Source: CAJGBR01 sp045637425
Lineage (GTDB): Bacteria > Bacteroidota > Bacteroidia > Bacteroidales > Rikenellaceae
Reading direction: 5' to 3'
NCBI GenBank assembly: GCA_045637425.1
Contig: JAZTZL010000031.1
Span: forward strand, 1 to 57,331
DNA length: 57,331 nucleotides
Both the position numbers and the translations under genes were made by a program. The number at the start of each line of letters is the position of its first letter. Position 1 is the first letter of the stretch. This document shows positions 34,732-43,036 of this stretch, piece after piece. The notes below the pieces were generated by a model. The model had not been told where the DNA came from and searched no databases. It saw only the letters and a program-made list of their open reading frames with translations.

Positions 34732-35416
34732 TCTTATTGTCTTTATTTTTACCCAAACGATAGTATATACCCAAAGATATGTTCAGTTGGTCCATTGGCG
34801 AACGCAACGGATTACCTTCATACTTTGTGTGATTCTTTAGGATATCCGAATATCCAAACCAGTAGCGAGCCTCGACCGTAAATTCAAAACGTCCCATATA
34901 GACTCCAAGTCCGGCACCAGCAACAAGTCCGTAACCCATTCTGTTATCTCGAATATCAATCATTTCGTAGTCGCCACTATCAAATACACCATTTCTATCG
35001 GACACCCACTCATATTTCGAATTCATATTGTAACACACATATACTCCAAGATTCGAAAAGAACTCAGCTCGTCCTTTAAGCAATTGAACATTGGGCTGCC
35101 ACATAAACGGCATCATAATCGAATTCACAGTACGGAGATAAGATGTATCGGCAAATTGATTCTCGGCGCGCTTGTACCCCTGCTGAGCATAGAGCAAATC
35201 CAACTGAATTGCACCTGCATATTTCGGCAACCCACGATACTTCCAACTAACCCCGAATGACGACAATCCCGTAAAGAAACGGTCGTCGAGTATAGGTTCG
35301 AATCGAGATGTTCCGCCGCCGTAACCACCACGAACTCCGATATAGTGCTGCGCAGACAGACTCTTTGCTCCGAGAGTCGCCATCGCAAAAATCATTATGA
35401 ATATTATCTTTTTCAT
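34694..35416 (-). CDS. PorT-like outer-membrane beta-barrel protein
   Basis: 240 residues, signal peptide to about residue 22 (SLSAQ), then alternating beta strands: YIGVRGGYGGG, MPFMWQPNVQLL, MGYGLVAGAGLGVYMGRF, LNISLGIYYRLG. This is the porin-family (PorT/OMP_b-brl) pattern, with an extra charged tail after the last strand. PorT itself acts in type IX secretion assembly, but many relatives have no known role. Cotranscribed between the Ig-like lipoprotein and rbfA. Confidence 0.75.
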   Translation of the reverse strand: MKKIIFIMIFAMATLGAKSLSAQHYIGVRGGYGGGTSRFEPILDDRFFTGLSSFGVSWKYRGLPKYAGAIQLDLLYAQQGYKRAENQFADTSYLRTVNSIMMPFMWQPNVQLLKGRAEFFSNLGVYVCYNMNSKYEWVSDRNGVFDSGDYEMIDIRDNRMGYGLVAGAGLGVYMGRFEFTVEARYWFGYSDILKNHTKYEGNPLRSPMDQLNISLGIYYRLGKNKDNKNGTTRINKTAKD

Positions 35417-35428
35417 TCCAATTTCAGT

Positions 35429-37339
35429 TTAGTGTTGATGTTCATCGTGATTGTGCTCCTCATCGTGCTGGTGATTGTGTTCGGCCGGTTGAGCCAGAGA
35501 GTCTATCACAATCTCGGTCTTCACAACCTTTCGGCGAGCAAATACCTTCTCGATATCCACATCAATATCAATTTCCCAATTCTTCTTACACAAAATCACA
35601 GATGAGCCGTCCTCATTCTTAACCAGACGCACTCGCTCCGGAGCCACTCGGTGTTCCAAATCACCCACGTCCCATTTCTCATTTCGATTCACATCTTCGA
35701 TGACTCTGATTGCGCAGTTACCCACTTCAACGTACTCAATTGTAAGCAGTCCGTTGGTAACACTCTTTATTTCTCGCTGTACCTTCAGACTATTTAAAGT
35801 TGGGTCCACAAGTTGCACAATGTAATTTTTCAGTGTATCTGCACCCGTAATGTTCAGCCTTAAAGTCGAATAATCTTCGTGATTGGCGATGGTAAACGGA
35901 GCTCTCAAGGTATCATTCTGCTCGCCAGCGATGTTTTTGAATGCACCAGCTGGGATAGTCAGACGGTACGATCCTCTCTTAACCCACGGTGCAGAGAGTA
36001 CCCACTGACGAATATTCACACTATCGCGTTCAAACTTCAGTGCAACCTTCTGCCAAATATCGCCACGCACGTTATATTCCAACAAGATCTTCGATTTATC
36101 GACACTCTTCAGCGGATAGACAAACTCCAACGGCAGATTCTCATACGGCAACACGTTCCCCTTCACCTTGACATTCACTGTCAAAGGCTTTTTATTCTCC
36201 TCTTCAACCTCTTTGTCTTCTGCTTTTTTCTCGAAGAACGACAACAGAATCGGCTCAACCGCAGGTCGCATAACATTAAGTGTATCTGGTTTTTGATACA
36301 CAAGTCGGCCCTTCAACGTATCTGACAGTTTATCCAACGGCATATCCAACCATACTGCGATACTATCGCGTTCGGGTTTCAGATACTCGAATATCATCTT
36401 AGACTTATCCACACCCTCGATTTCCAGCGTATCAATCTGCGGCCACGGAGCATTGAACTTCAGCGTAATCATATTTTTCATCGGGCGCTTCATCTCATAG
36501 AAATTCTGACGAGTCAGTGGTTTTTCCTTGAACAGATAGAATTCCAACTGAGCATCAGCGAGTTGTACGCCTGCAGTATCTTCCCAGAAACTAACTTCTG
36601 GTTGTGTAGCGGGATTGTACAATTCATCAGAGAAGGCCACCAGGTCGATTCCACGTTCATACATCTGGTTACCATTATTATCCAGGAATGCATACACCTT
36701 GTAGTCCATCGGTTTGAGGAAGTTTCTGATGAAAATTCCATATTCATTAGTTCTGCCTACAGACAATGCACGCGAACGATACAGAGTCGAATCTAACTCC
36801 ATCGAGTCAGCCTTCGGGTCATAGAATGCCACATAGACAAGGTCCAGCGAATCGAGCGTATAGGCATCAAGTGCCAAACCTGTAAGTGTCATACTATCAA
36901 TCTCATTACCGGTCGAGAATACATAGGTCAGCCCGTGCAAAATATTCCCCTCATTATTGTCAGCAAGTGAGACTCCGAAGTTGAGCGTATAGGTAACACC
37001 CGAATCGAGCGGAGCTTTCAAATCCACAACCACACTGCGATTTTTAATCATCAGCGTAGGCTTCTTCGCTGGGAACGGCGACATAAAAAAGTGTTTCTGC
37101 TGATCTTTGAGCTGCACATATTCATCGAATAGAATTTGGATTCTCTCCCCCTTAAAGTTCGTAGTCTTATATTCAGGCACTGCACCAACCACAACAGGCG
37201 GTAGCGAATCCTTAGGGCCTCCCTTCGGTGTAGTTTGCTGAGCACAATCACTCAATGATACTACGCAAAACAACAGCACTACGCACCACGCTCCGAGTTT
37301 TATTCGTATATTTTTATTATTCACCACCAATTTTTTCAT
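35429..37339 (-). CDS. Ig-like (Big_5) lipoprotein with His-rich C-terminus
   Basis: 636 residues. The N-terminal signal ends SLSDC, followed by TTPKGGPKDSLPPVV, the standard opening of a conserved Bacteroidota lipoprotein family with a Big_5 Ig-like domain (about 45-150, ILFDEYVQLKDQ). Middle parts are beta-rich and include FLDNNGNQMYERGIDLVAF and later VIEDVNRNEKWDVGDL, calcium-loop-like segments. The last 18 residues hold seven His among Asp, Glu and Asn, a likely metal-binding tail. Gaps to neighbours are 23 and 12 bases, so it is in the cdaA operon. The function is not known. Confidence 0.75.
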   Translation of the reverse strand: MKKLVVNNKNIRIKLGAWCVVLLFCVVSLSDCAQQTTPKGGPKDSLPPVVVGAVPEYKTTNFKGERIQILFDEYVQLKDQQKHFFMSPFPAKKPTLMIKNRSVVVDLKAPLDSGVTYTLNFGVSLADNNEGNILHGLTYVFSTGNEIDSMTLTGLALDAYTLDSLDLVYVAFYDPKADSMELDSTLYRSRALSVGRTNEYGIFIRNFLKPMDYKVYAFLDNNGNQMYERGIDLVAFSDELYNPATQPEVSFWEDTAGVQLADAQLEFYLFKEKPLTRQNFYEMKRPMKNMITLKFNAPWPQIDTLEIEGVDKSKMIFEYLKPERDSIAVWLDMPLDKLSDTLKGRLVYQKPDTLNVMRPAVEPILLSFFEKKAEDKEVEEENKKPLTVNVKVKGNVLPYENLPLEFVYPLKSVDKSKILLEYNVRGDIWQKVALKFERDSVNIRQWVLSAPWVKRGSYRLTIPAGAFKNIAGEQNDTLRAPFTIANHEDYSTLRLNITGADTLKNYIVQLVDPTLNSLKVQREIKSVTNGLLTIEYVEVGNCAIRVIEDVNRNEKWDVGDLEHRVAPERVRLVKNEDGSSVILCKKNWEIDIDVDIEKVFARRKVVKTEIVIDSLAQPAEHNHQHDEEHNHDEHQH

Positions 37340-37362
37340 CTCTACCTAAAGTATAACTTCTA

Positions 37363-38145
37363 TTATTTCACAATTTTATCTTCGAGTTTCAGCCTCAAAT
37401 CCGCAGCCGCAATATTTCGCGCAATATCACCACGCTCGACCAATGATATTGCACCGGTCTCTTCCGATACTACGATTATCAACGCGTCGCAAATCTCAGA
37501 AGTTCCAATCGCAGCTCGGTGTCTTGTACCCAGATACGAGGGAATATCCGTTCTTTCGGTCGAAGGCAACACGCATCTTGCCGCAACGAGTCGGTCACCC
37601 GCAATCAGCACTGCGCCATCGTGCAGCGGAGAATTCTTGAAGAATATATTTTCGAGCAACTCTCGCGATATCTTCGCATCGAGCAACTGCCCCGTAGCCG
37701 TAAACGAATCGACACTATCATTTCGCGCCAATACTATCAATGCACCCGTCTTAGACATCGACAAATTATCACACGCCATCACCAATTGGTCAATCCATTC
37801 CTGACGCGCATCTTTCACCTTTTTAGTCGATGAGAAAAATCTGCGTATAAAAATATTATTTTTGCTGAAGTGTCGACTACCCAGCATCAGCAAAAAGCGA
37901 CGAATCTCCTGTTGGAACAGAATCACCAAAGCAATTCCCCCCACTCCGATAACTTGTCCGAGAATCATATTCAGCAACTCCATATTGAGCGCCTTGACTA
38001 CAACCCAAACTATATAAATTACCAGAATACCCAAGAATATAAATATAGCACTCGTGCCTCTGATTAGTTTGTACAAATTAAACATAATCAACGCAACAAG
38101 CAGAATATCAATAATATCCAATATGTTTATCGATATAAAATCCAT
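37363..38145 (-). CDS. cdaA: Diadenylate cyclase CdaA
   Basis: 260 residues. Three N-terminal membrane helices (about 1-75) lead to the DAC domain: FQQEIRRFLLMLG, LIVLARND, the active-site NSPLHDGAVLIAGDRL (about residues 169-184) and LGTRHRAAIGTSE (about 203). The enzyme makes cyclic di-AMP from two ATP. Start chosen at the ATG 38143-38145: a longer frame begins with a TTG inside the -7 box. It is first in a run of seven genes to the amidohydrolase. CdaR and GlmM, common partners elsewhere, are absent here. Confidence 0.93.
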   Translation of the reverse strand: MDFISINILDIIDILLVALIMFNLYKLIRGTSAIFIFLGILVIYIVWVVVKALNMELLNMILGQVIGVGGIALVILFQQEIRRFLLMLGSRHFSKNNIFIRRFFSSTKKVKDARQEWIDQLVMACDNLSMSKTGALIVLARNDSVDSFTATGQLLDAKISRELLENIFFKNSPLHDGAVLIAGDRLVAARCVLPSTERTDIPSYLGTRHRAAIGTSEICDALIIVVSEETGAISLVERGDIARNIAAADLRLKLEDKIVK

Positions 38146-38171
38146 ATTATGACACTTCTTACCGAATTTAT

Positions 38172-38202
38172 TTTGCAAAGATAATGTTTTTTGTTATCTT
38201 TA
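38172..38202. promoter_or_regulatory. Divergent overlapping promoters of cdaA operon and DUF456 gene
   Basis: Minus strand: TATCTTTG (complement of 38176-38183), 30 bases before the cdaA ATG. Plus strand: TTTG at 38172-38175, exactly 19 bases, then TATCTTTA at 38195-38202, 21 bases before the DUF456 gene. The plus -33 element touches the minus -7 box, so the two polymerases should exclude each other. Confidence 0.6.
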
Positions 38203-38223
38203 ACCTCAAAATAGGTCAATTTT

Positions 38224-38709
38224 ATGGATACAATACTAATCATTTTTTCGATACTGCTCGGAATCGCGGGATTGGTCGGGTGCGTACTTCCCGTTCTGCC
38301 CGGACCACCATTGAGTTGGTTGGGGCTGTTACTTATCTCACTGACCAACAAATATGGGACCATAATCGACTCAAAGACTCTGATAGTCTGGGCAATAGTT
38401 ACAGCAGCCGTAACTTTATTAGATTACGTTGTTCCGATTCTGTTCACCAAACATTTTGGCGGTTCGAAGTCGGCTACGAGGGGCGCCGCAGTAGGCTTGT
38501 TCATAGGAATGTTCGGCGGAGTAGCCGGCATAATATTAGGGCCATTTATCGGCGCATTTATTGGAGAATTAATCAACAATCCCAATAATAAGGCACACGC
38601 TTTGAAGGTTGCCTTCAGTTCATTCGTATCGTTTCTTATTACTACAGAATTAAAGATAATTGCTTCAGTGGCAATACTATGGCAGATTTGCCACCCACTC
38701 TTCAATTAG
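38224..38709 (+). CDS. DUF456 membrane protein
   Basis: 161 residues, four to five hydrophobic helices. LPGPPLSWLGLLLISLTNKY and the glycine-rich GLFIGMFGGVAGIILGPFIG are the conserved parts of the DUF456 family, whose function is unknown. It stands alone on the plus strand with a promoter interlocked with that of cdaA. Confidence 0.85.
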   Translation: MDTILIIFSILLGIAGLVGCVLPVLPGPPLSWLGLLLISLTNKYGTIIDSKTLIVWAIVTAAVTLLDYVVPILFTKHFGGSKSATRGAAVGLFIGMFGGVAGIILGPFIGAFIGELINNPNNKAHALKVAFSSFVSFLITTELKIIASVAILWQICHPLFN

Positions 38710-38724
38710 TATAGACAAAAAAAG

Positions 38725-38752
38725 AACAGGACTCCCAATTGAGAGTCCTGTT
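38725..38752. terminator. Terminator between DUF456 gene and tRNA-Arg(CCT)
   Basis: A 10-bp stem (38725-38734 with 38743-38752) and eight-base loop. On the minus strand it follows the tRNA by four bases and leads into CTTTTTTT; on the plus strand the T-tract is short. Confidence 0.8.
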
Positions 38753-38756
38753 TATG

Positions 38757-38828
38757 TAGTCCCACGCAGACTCGAACTGCGATTTAAAGTTTAGGAAACT
38801 TCCGTTCTATCCCTTGAACTATGGGACC
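38757..38828 (-). tRNA. tRNA-Arg (anticodon CCT)
   Basis: Acceptor GGTCCCA pairs with TGGGACT (one G-U), D stem GTTC/GAAC, anticodon stem GAAGT/ACTTT with loop TTCCTAA giving CCT, T arm CGCAG/CTGCG with loop TTCGAGT. Discriminator A. No CCA is encoded. Confidence 0.92.
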
Positions 38829-38937
38829 CCAGTATTTGAAGTTGATATTTCAAATTCACAAACTGATTGAGAATCAAAAGCTCAGCCACTTACGTACGAG
38901 GGTGATTCTCAGATAAAAAGTCCCAATACATCACTCG

Positions 38938-39951
38938 CTATCGAGTCATTGTATCGCCGTCGTATGCCCACTTAACGAACATTGCACCCCAAGTGAAACC
39001 ACCACCGAATGTAGCCAAAACGAGGTTATCACCCTTTCTGAGTCGGCTTTCGTAATCCCACAGACACAATCCCAAAGTACCGTCTGTAGTGTTACCATAG
39101 CGGTCAATATTGATCATACACTTATCTTGCGGCAAGCCCATTCTCTTGGCAGTAGCATCGATAATACGCATATTAGCTTGGTGAGGAACGAGGTAACGAA
39201 TATCGTCCGGAGTGAGGTTATTGCGTTCCATCAATTCCACAGAAGTATCAGCCATATGAGTTACTGCAGCTTTGAACACAGCCTGACCTTCTTGGTAAAC
39301 CTTGTGCCACTTTTTGAGCACAGTTTCCACTGTTGGAGGATAAGCCGAACCACCGGCTTTCATATGCAAGTGGGGTGCACCGCTACCATCAGAGTGCAGA
39401 ATTGCATTTTGGATACCAAGACCTTCGTAGTTAGGTTCGAGCATAACAGCTGCTGCACCGTCACCGAAGATTGGGCAAGTTGCGCGGTCTGTGTAGTCGA
39501 TAATAGAAGACATTTTGTCAGCACCAACGACAACAACTTTCTTATACAGACCTGATTCTACATACTTCGAACCTGTCTGCAAAGCAAATAGGAAGCCGCT
39601 ACAAGCAGCCTGCATATCGAATGCGAAAGCGTTTACTGCACCGACCTTATAAGCAATGATATTCGCTGTTGAGGGGAATAACATATCAGGGGTTACGGTT
39701 GCGCAGATAACCAAATCTACTTCTTTAGCGTCTGTTCCTGTTTTTTCCAACAATTCGTTTACAGCCTTTACACCCATAAACGAAGTTCCAAGACCTTCAC
39801 CTTTCAAAATGTGACGAGTCTTGATTCCGATACGAGACATAATCCACTCGTCTGAAGTATCGACCATTCGGGAAATTTCCTCATTATCCAGGATATAATC
39901 CGGAACATAGGCGCCGACTCCCGTAATTGCCGCTGTAATTTTCTCCTTCAT
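38938..39951 (-). CDS. fabH: 3-oxoacyl-[ACP] synthase III (FabH)
   Basis: 337 residues from MKEKITAAITGVGAYVPD. A longer frame exists but would overlap plsX by 49 bases; the chosen ATG overlaps the plsX stop as TAATG. The active-site Cys lies in DMQAACSGFLFAL (about residue 114), the His in LVPHQANMRI and the Asn in DRYGNTTDG. FabH condenses acetyl-CoA with malonyl-ACP to start fatty-acid chains. It ends the yceD-rpmF-plsX-fabH operon. Confidence 0.95.
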   Translation of the reverse strand: MKEKITAAITGVGAYVPDYILDNEEISRMVDTSDEWIMSRIGIKTRHILKGEGLGTSFMGVKAVNELLEKTGTDAKEVDLVICATVTPDMLFPSTANIIAYKVGAVNAFAFDMQAACSGFLFALQTGSKYVESGLYKKVVVVGADKMSSIIDYTDRATCPIFGDGAAAVMLEPNYEGLGIQNAILHSDGSGAPHLHMKAGGSAYPPTVETVLKKWHKVYQEGQAVFKAAVTHMADTSVELMERNNLTPDDIRYLVPHQANMRIIDATAKRMGLPQDKCMINIDRYGNTTDGTLGLCLWDYESRLRKGDNLVLATFGGGFTWGAMFVKWAYDGDTMTR

Positions 39952-40892
39952 TAGCAAAAACTTTCCTTTAATTTCTCCACCAACGAAGCCTTCAGGCAAC
40001 GTTCTGTTTGGAGAATCATATTTTTAATAGCCAGAGGTGACGAACAACCGTGTCCGATAACGACAGTCGAATTGATGCCGAGAACAGGTGTTCCTCCGAC
40101 AGTTTCATAATTCATTTTTTCAATGAACGGATGTGAGATTCCGAGTTGGTTGCAGACATTGAACAAACCTTCAGTCTGTTTCAACACTACATTACCTACA
40201 AATCCATCACAAACGATAACGTCAGCATCGCCAGTATAGATTTGGTTACCTTCGACATTACCGATGAAATTGTATTCCGAATCATCAGACATCAATTCAT
40301 TAGCTGCACGAGAGGCCAAGTTTCCTTTTTCTCTCTCTTCACCGATATTGAGCAGTGCAACTCTCGGATTTTTGATACCCATCACAGAACGAGCAAATAC
40401 GGCACCAATGCTGCCATACTGAGCCAGCACGTCGGGTTTGCAGTCCACATTCAATCCGACATCAAGCAACAGAGTGAATCCGCCCTTGCAGTTAGGAATC
40501 ATCGTAGCGATAGTCGGTCTGATGATGCCTTCGATTTGTTTGATAGCGTACATCGAGCCGACCATCATAGCACCGGTCGAGCCGCTACTTGCAAATGCAT
40601 CAATCAGTTTGTTTTTAAGGTATCCAAAACCAACGACGATACTCGAATTAGGTTTCTTGCTGAAAGCCTGAGTCGGGTGTTCGTTCATTCCGATTACTTC
40701 GGTAGTTGCAACTATATCGAAGTTAGATCTGTCGACGCCCTCTTTTTCGAGCAATTCCACGATGCGGTTTTCATCGCCAAACAGCACGATACGGGTATCG
40801 TGATCCACAGCATTCAATGCGAGAACAGCTCCCGAAACGACAGCTTCGGGAGCGAAATCTCCGCCCATTGCGTCTACACCTATTTTTCTCAT
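39951..40892 (-). CDS. plsX: Phosphate acyltransferase PlsX
   Basis: 313 residues. MRKIGVDAMGGDFAPEAVVS, the central ASSGSTGAMMVGSMY, LLLDVGLNVDCKPDVL and VIVCDGFVGNVVLKQTEG are PlsX signatures. It makes acyl-phosphate from acyl-ACP for phospholipid synthesis, at the membrane. Neighbours rpmF and fabH are in the usual order. Confidence 0.96.
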   Translation of the reverse strand: MRKIGVDAMGGDFAPEAVVSGAVLALNAVDHDTRIVLFGDENRIVELLEKEGVDRSNFDIVATTEVIGMNEHPTQAFSKKPNSSIVVGFGYLKNKLIDAFASSGSTGAMMVGSMYAIKQIEGIIRPTIATMIPNCKGGFTLLLDVGLNVDCKPDVLAQYGSIGAVFARSVMGIKNPRVALLNIGEEREKGNLASRAANELMSDDSEYNFIGNVEGNQIYTGDADVIVCDGFVGNVVLKQTEGLFNVCNQLGISHPFIEKMNYETVGGTPVLGINSTVVIGHGCSSPLAIKNMILQTERCLKASLVEKLKESFC

Positions 40893-40922
40893 ATTATGCT
40901 GAGTTAGGTAAGACTCCGAGGA

Positions 40923-41105
40923 CTATTCCACTTTCTTTTCGATAGCCAGACGACCGCGATAGAATCCGCATTCCGGGCATACACGGTGAGCCAACACCGG
41001 TGCGCCACAGTTCGAGCAAGTTGATACGGTCGGAGCTGTTGCTTTGTAGTGAGTTCTTCTCTTGTCTCTTCTAGTTGAAGAGATCTTGTGCTTAGGATGT
41101 GCCAT
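40923..41105 (-). CDS. rpmF: Ribosomal protein L32
   Basis: 60 residues: MAHPKHKISSTRRDKRRTHY, then zinc-binding pairs CSNCGAPVLAHRVCPECGFY (C-x-x-C twice) and a basic tail. A complete L32 of the zinc-binding type, in the usual place between yceD and plsX. Confidence 0.97.
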   Translation of the reverse strand: MAHPKHKISSTRRDKRRTHYKATAPTVSTCSNCGAPVLAHRVCPECGFYRGRLAIEKKVE

Positions 41106-41124
41106 CTTTCTATTAGTTTATTTG

Positions 41125-41700
41125 TTATTTCTTTTCGTTATCTTGTACGCTTTGTTTCAGCGCAGCTAATTTCGCCATATTTTCTTCATTGAGTCCGACT
41201 TCTGCATTAGCATCATCTGACTCTTCTGGGAACATTTCGTCGAACTCCTCAACCGTAACAGACTTAAAACACGCAACCACATCTTGATTGCAATTCTCGG
41301 GATTCGGGTGTACAACCTGAAACGGCAGGCTCAGACACACCGTATCGTAAATATAGTCTGTCAAGTCCAGCGAATCATCTTCGGGTGATAACCACAATAC
41401 ATCTAGGTCATCTTCGTAACTTTGCCCCGCAGATTTCACCACAAAAGGTTGCTCAATGTGCAAAGGCATTTCAAACACATCAAGACAACGATCACATTCG
41501 ACATTCAGCGTCCCGTCAATCAGCAGTGAAACTTCCATTTGGCGGCCAGATTTTTCGATTACAACCTTAGCGTTCAGTTGAGCATCGACGATTCTATCGG
41601 CTTCTTTCTCTTGGAAAAAAAGACCGTCTATCACGAAATCAAACTCGTGACGACCAACCGAAAGCCCCTTATAATCAATCGAATAATCTTTCTTTTTCAT
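41125..41700 (-). CDS. DUF177 (YceD-type) protein
   Basis: 191 residues from MKKKDYSIDYKGLSVGRHEF. The typical ECDRCLDVFEMPL (about residue 68) with its Cys pair and ESDDANAEVGLNEENMAKL near the end fit the YceD family. YceD is linked to 23S rRNA or L32 function in other bacteria, though its role is not settled. A longer frame begins with TTG inside the promoter box and was not used. It opens the operon and lies 19 bases before rpmF. Confidence 0.85.
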   Translation of the reverse strand: MKKKDYSIDYKGLSVGRHEFDFVIDGLFFQEKEADRIVDAQLNAKVVIEKSGRQMEVSLLIDGTLNVECDRCLDVFEMPLHIEQPFVVKSAGQSYEDDLDVLWLSPEDDSLDLTDYIYDTVCLSLPFQVVHPNPENCNQDVVACFKSVTVEEFDEMFPEESDDANAEVGLNEENMAKLAALKQSVQDNEKK

Positions 41701-41736
41701 CTCTTTCCACCAAAATTTCACCACACTTCTATCGTG

Positions 41737-41744
41737 CAAAGGTA
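41737..41744 (-). promoter_or_regulatory. -7 box of the yceD-rpmF-plsX-fabH operon
   Basis: TACCTTTG followed by C on the minus strand, 36 bases before the chosen ATG. Confidence 0.6.
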
Positions 41745-41935
41745 ATTATTTTTATCGAATTTACAATAATTTCCAGCAAAATATACGTTTATCTGCAGAA
41801 TAGTATTTTATAAGGGACTAACAAAAAATAACTTAACCATCTATTTTTTCAAAGTGAGTTCGGATTATCACAAACGATTATAGCATTATTGAAAAATATT
41901 ATTCGGAATTGAGTTCAACCCTACCCAAAATTGAG

Positions 41936-41943
41936 TATCTTTG
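41936..41943 (+). promoter_or_regulatory. -7 box of the hydEGF operon
   Basis: TATCTTTG followed by C, 22 bases before the hydE ATG at 41966. This places the apparent upstream start at 41909 outside the transcript. The 190 bases before it, back to the yceD promoter, show nothing else I recognise. Confidence 0.6.
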
Positions 41944-41965
41944 CGTGTATAAAAGAAGGTTTGAG

Positions 41966-43003
41966 ATGTTTGATTTAATTGATAAACTCGAAAAGGAACA
42001 CCGACTCGACAAAAACGAGTTCATAATGCTGCTGAGCAATATAACTCCGCAGGTTATGGACGAATTGACTTCAAGAGCCCAACGTTGTGCTGTGGAACAA
42101 TTCGGACGTAAGATATTCATTCGAGGATTAATCGAAATCTCTAATATCTGTAAAAACAATTGTCTGTACTGCGGAATCAGACGCAGCAACTTAAATCTCG
42201 AACGATACAGACTTACTCCACAACAAATTATTGATTGCTGCGAGCAGGGACACAACGCCGGATTTCGCACATTCGTACTGCAAGGTGGTGAAAATCGCAT
42301 AATGTCCACAGCCGAAATTTGCAACCTTGTAGTAAAAATTAAGAGTCAATTCCCAGACTCGGCCGTAACTCTGTCTTTGGGCGAATGGGAATATGATGAC
42401 TACGCAGCATTCCGTGCAGCTGGTGCAGACAGATATCTGCTGCGACACGAAAGTGCTACAGAGGAACACTACGCCCGATTGCACCCCGCAGAAATGTCGT
42501 GGAATCATCGTATGGATTCGCTGCGACAACTGCGACAGTTGGGTTTTCAGACAGGTTGCGGAATGATGATTGGCAGTCCCTTCCAAACTATTGAGCATTT
42601 GGCAAACGACTTGATATTCATTCAGGAGTTTAAGCCACAGATGATTGGCATTGGACCATTCATTGCACAATCTGAAACACCATTTGCAGCATACCCTAAT
42701 GGTTCGATTGAGCAGACAATAGCCATTGTTGCTATTTGTCGATTGATGCACCCCGCTGCGCTGCTCCCCTCTACCACGGCGCTCGGTTCTATTGCAGCCG
42801 ACGGCAGAGTCAGAGGGATTCTGGCCGGAGCTAATGTCGTAATGCCCAATTTGTCTCCAGAAGATGTCCGCAGCAAATATGCAATCTACGACCACAAACT
42901 CGCAAGTCACGCCGAAGCTGTCGAGGGACTAAAGTTATTGGCCGAACAACTTGCACAAATTGACTACCAGATAAGTTTCGAACGTGGTGATTACAAAGAG
43001 TAA
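41966..43003 (+). CDS. hydE: [FeFe] hydrogenase maturase HydE
   Basis: 345 residues from MFDLIDKLEKEHRLDKNEF. The radical-SAM cluster motif ISNICKNNCLYCGIRR (C-x3-C-x2-C) lies near residue 58, followed by FVLQGGENRIMS and GAGADRYLLRHES-like text (AAGADRYLLRHES). IGIGPFIAQSETPFA matches HydE. The enzyme helps build the dithiolate-bridged di-iron subcluster. An AAGAAGG stretch precedes the ATG, and the leader is short. Confidence 0.93.
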   Translation: MFDLIDKLEKEHRLDKNEFIMLLSNITPQVMDELTSRAQRCAVEQFGRKIFIRGLIEISNICKNNCLYCGIRRSNLNLERYRLTPQQIIDCCEQGHNAGFRTFVLQGGENRIMSTAEICNLVVKIKSQFPDSAVTLSLGEWEYDDYAAFRAAGADRYLLRHESATEEHYARLHPAEMSWNHRMDSLRQLRQLGFQTGCGMMIGSPFQTIEHLANDLIFIQEFKPQMIGIGPFIAQSETPFAAYPNGSIEQTIAIVAICRLMHPAALLPSTTALGSIAADGRVRGILAGANVVMPNLSPEDVRSKYAIYDHKLASHAEAVEGLKLLAEQLAQIDYQISFERGDYKE

Positions 43004-43036
43004 CAATATTTTTGAATTAAAATAAACGAAATAGAT

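Noticed and set aside
40146..40907. 253-residue open frame on the plus strand
   Set aside because: It lies entirely opposite plsX, whose protein is fully recognisable; the antisense product has no family features. Similar antisense frames opposite sstT, capG and the glycosyltransferase were rejected for the same reason.
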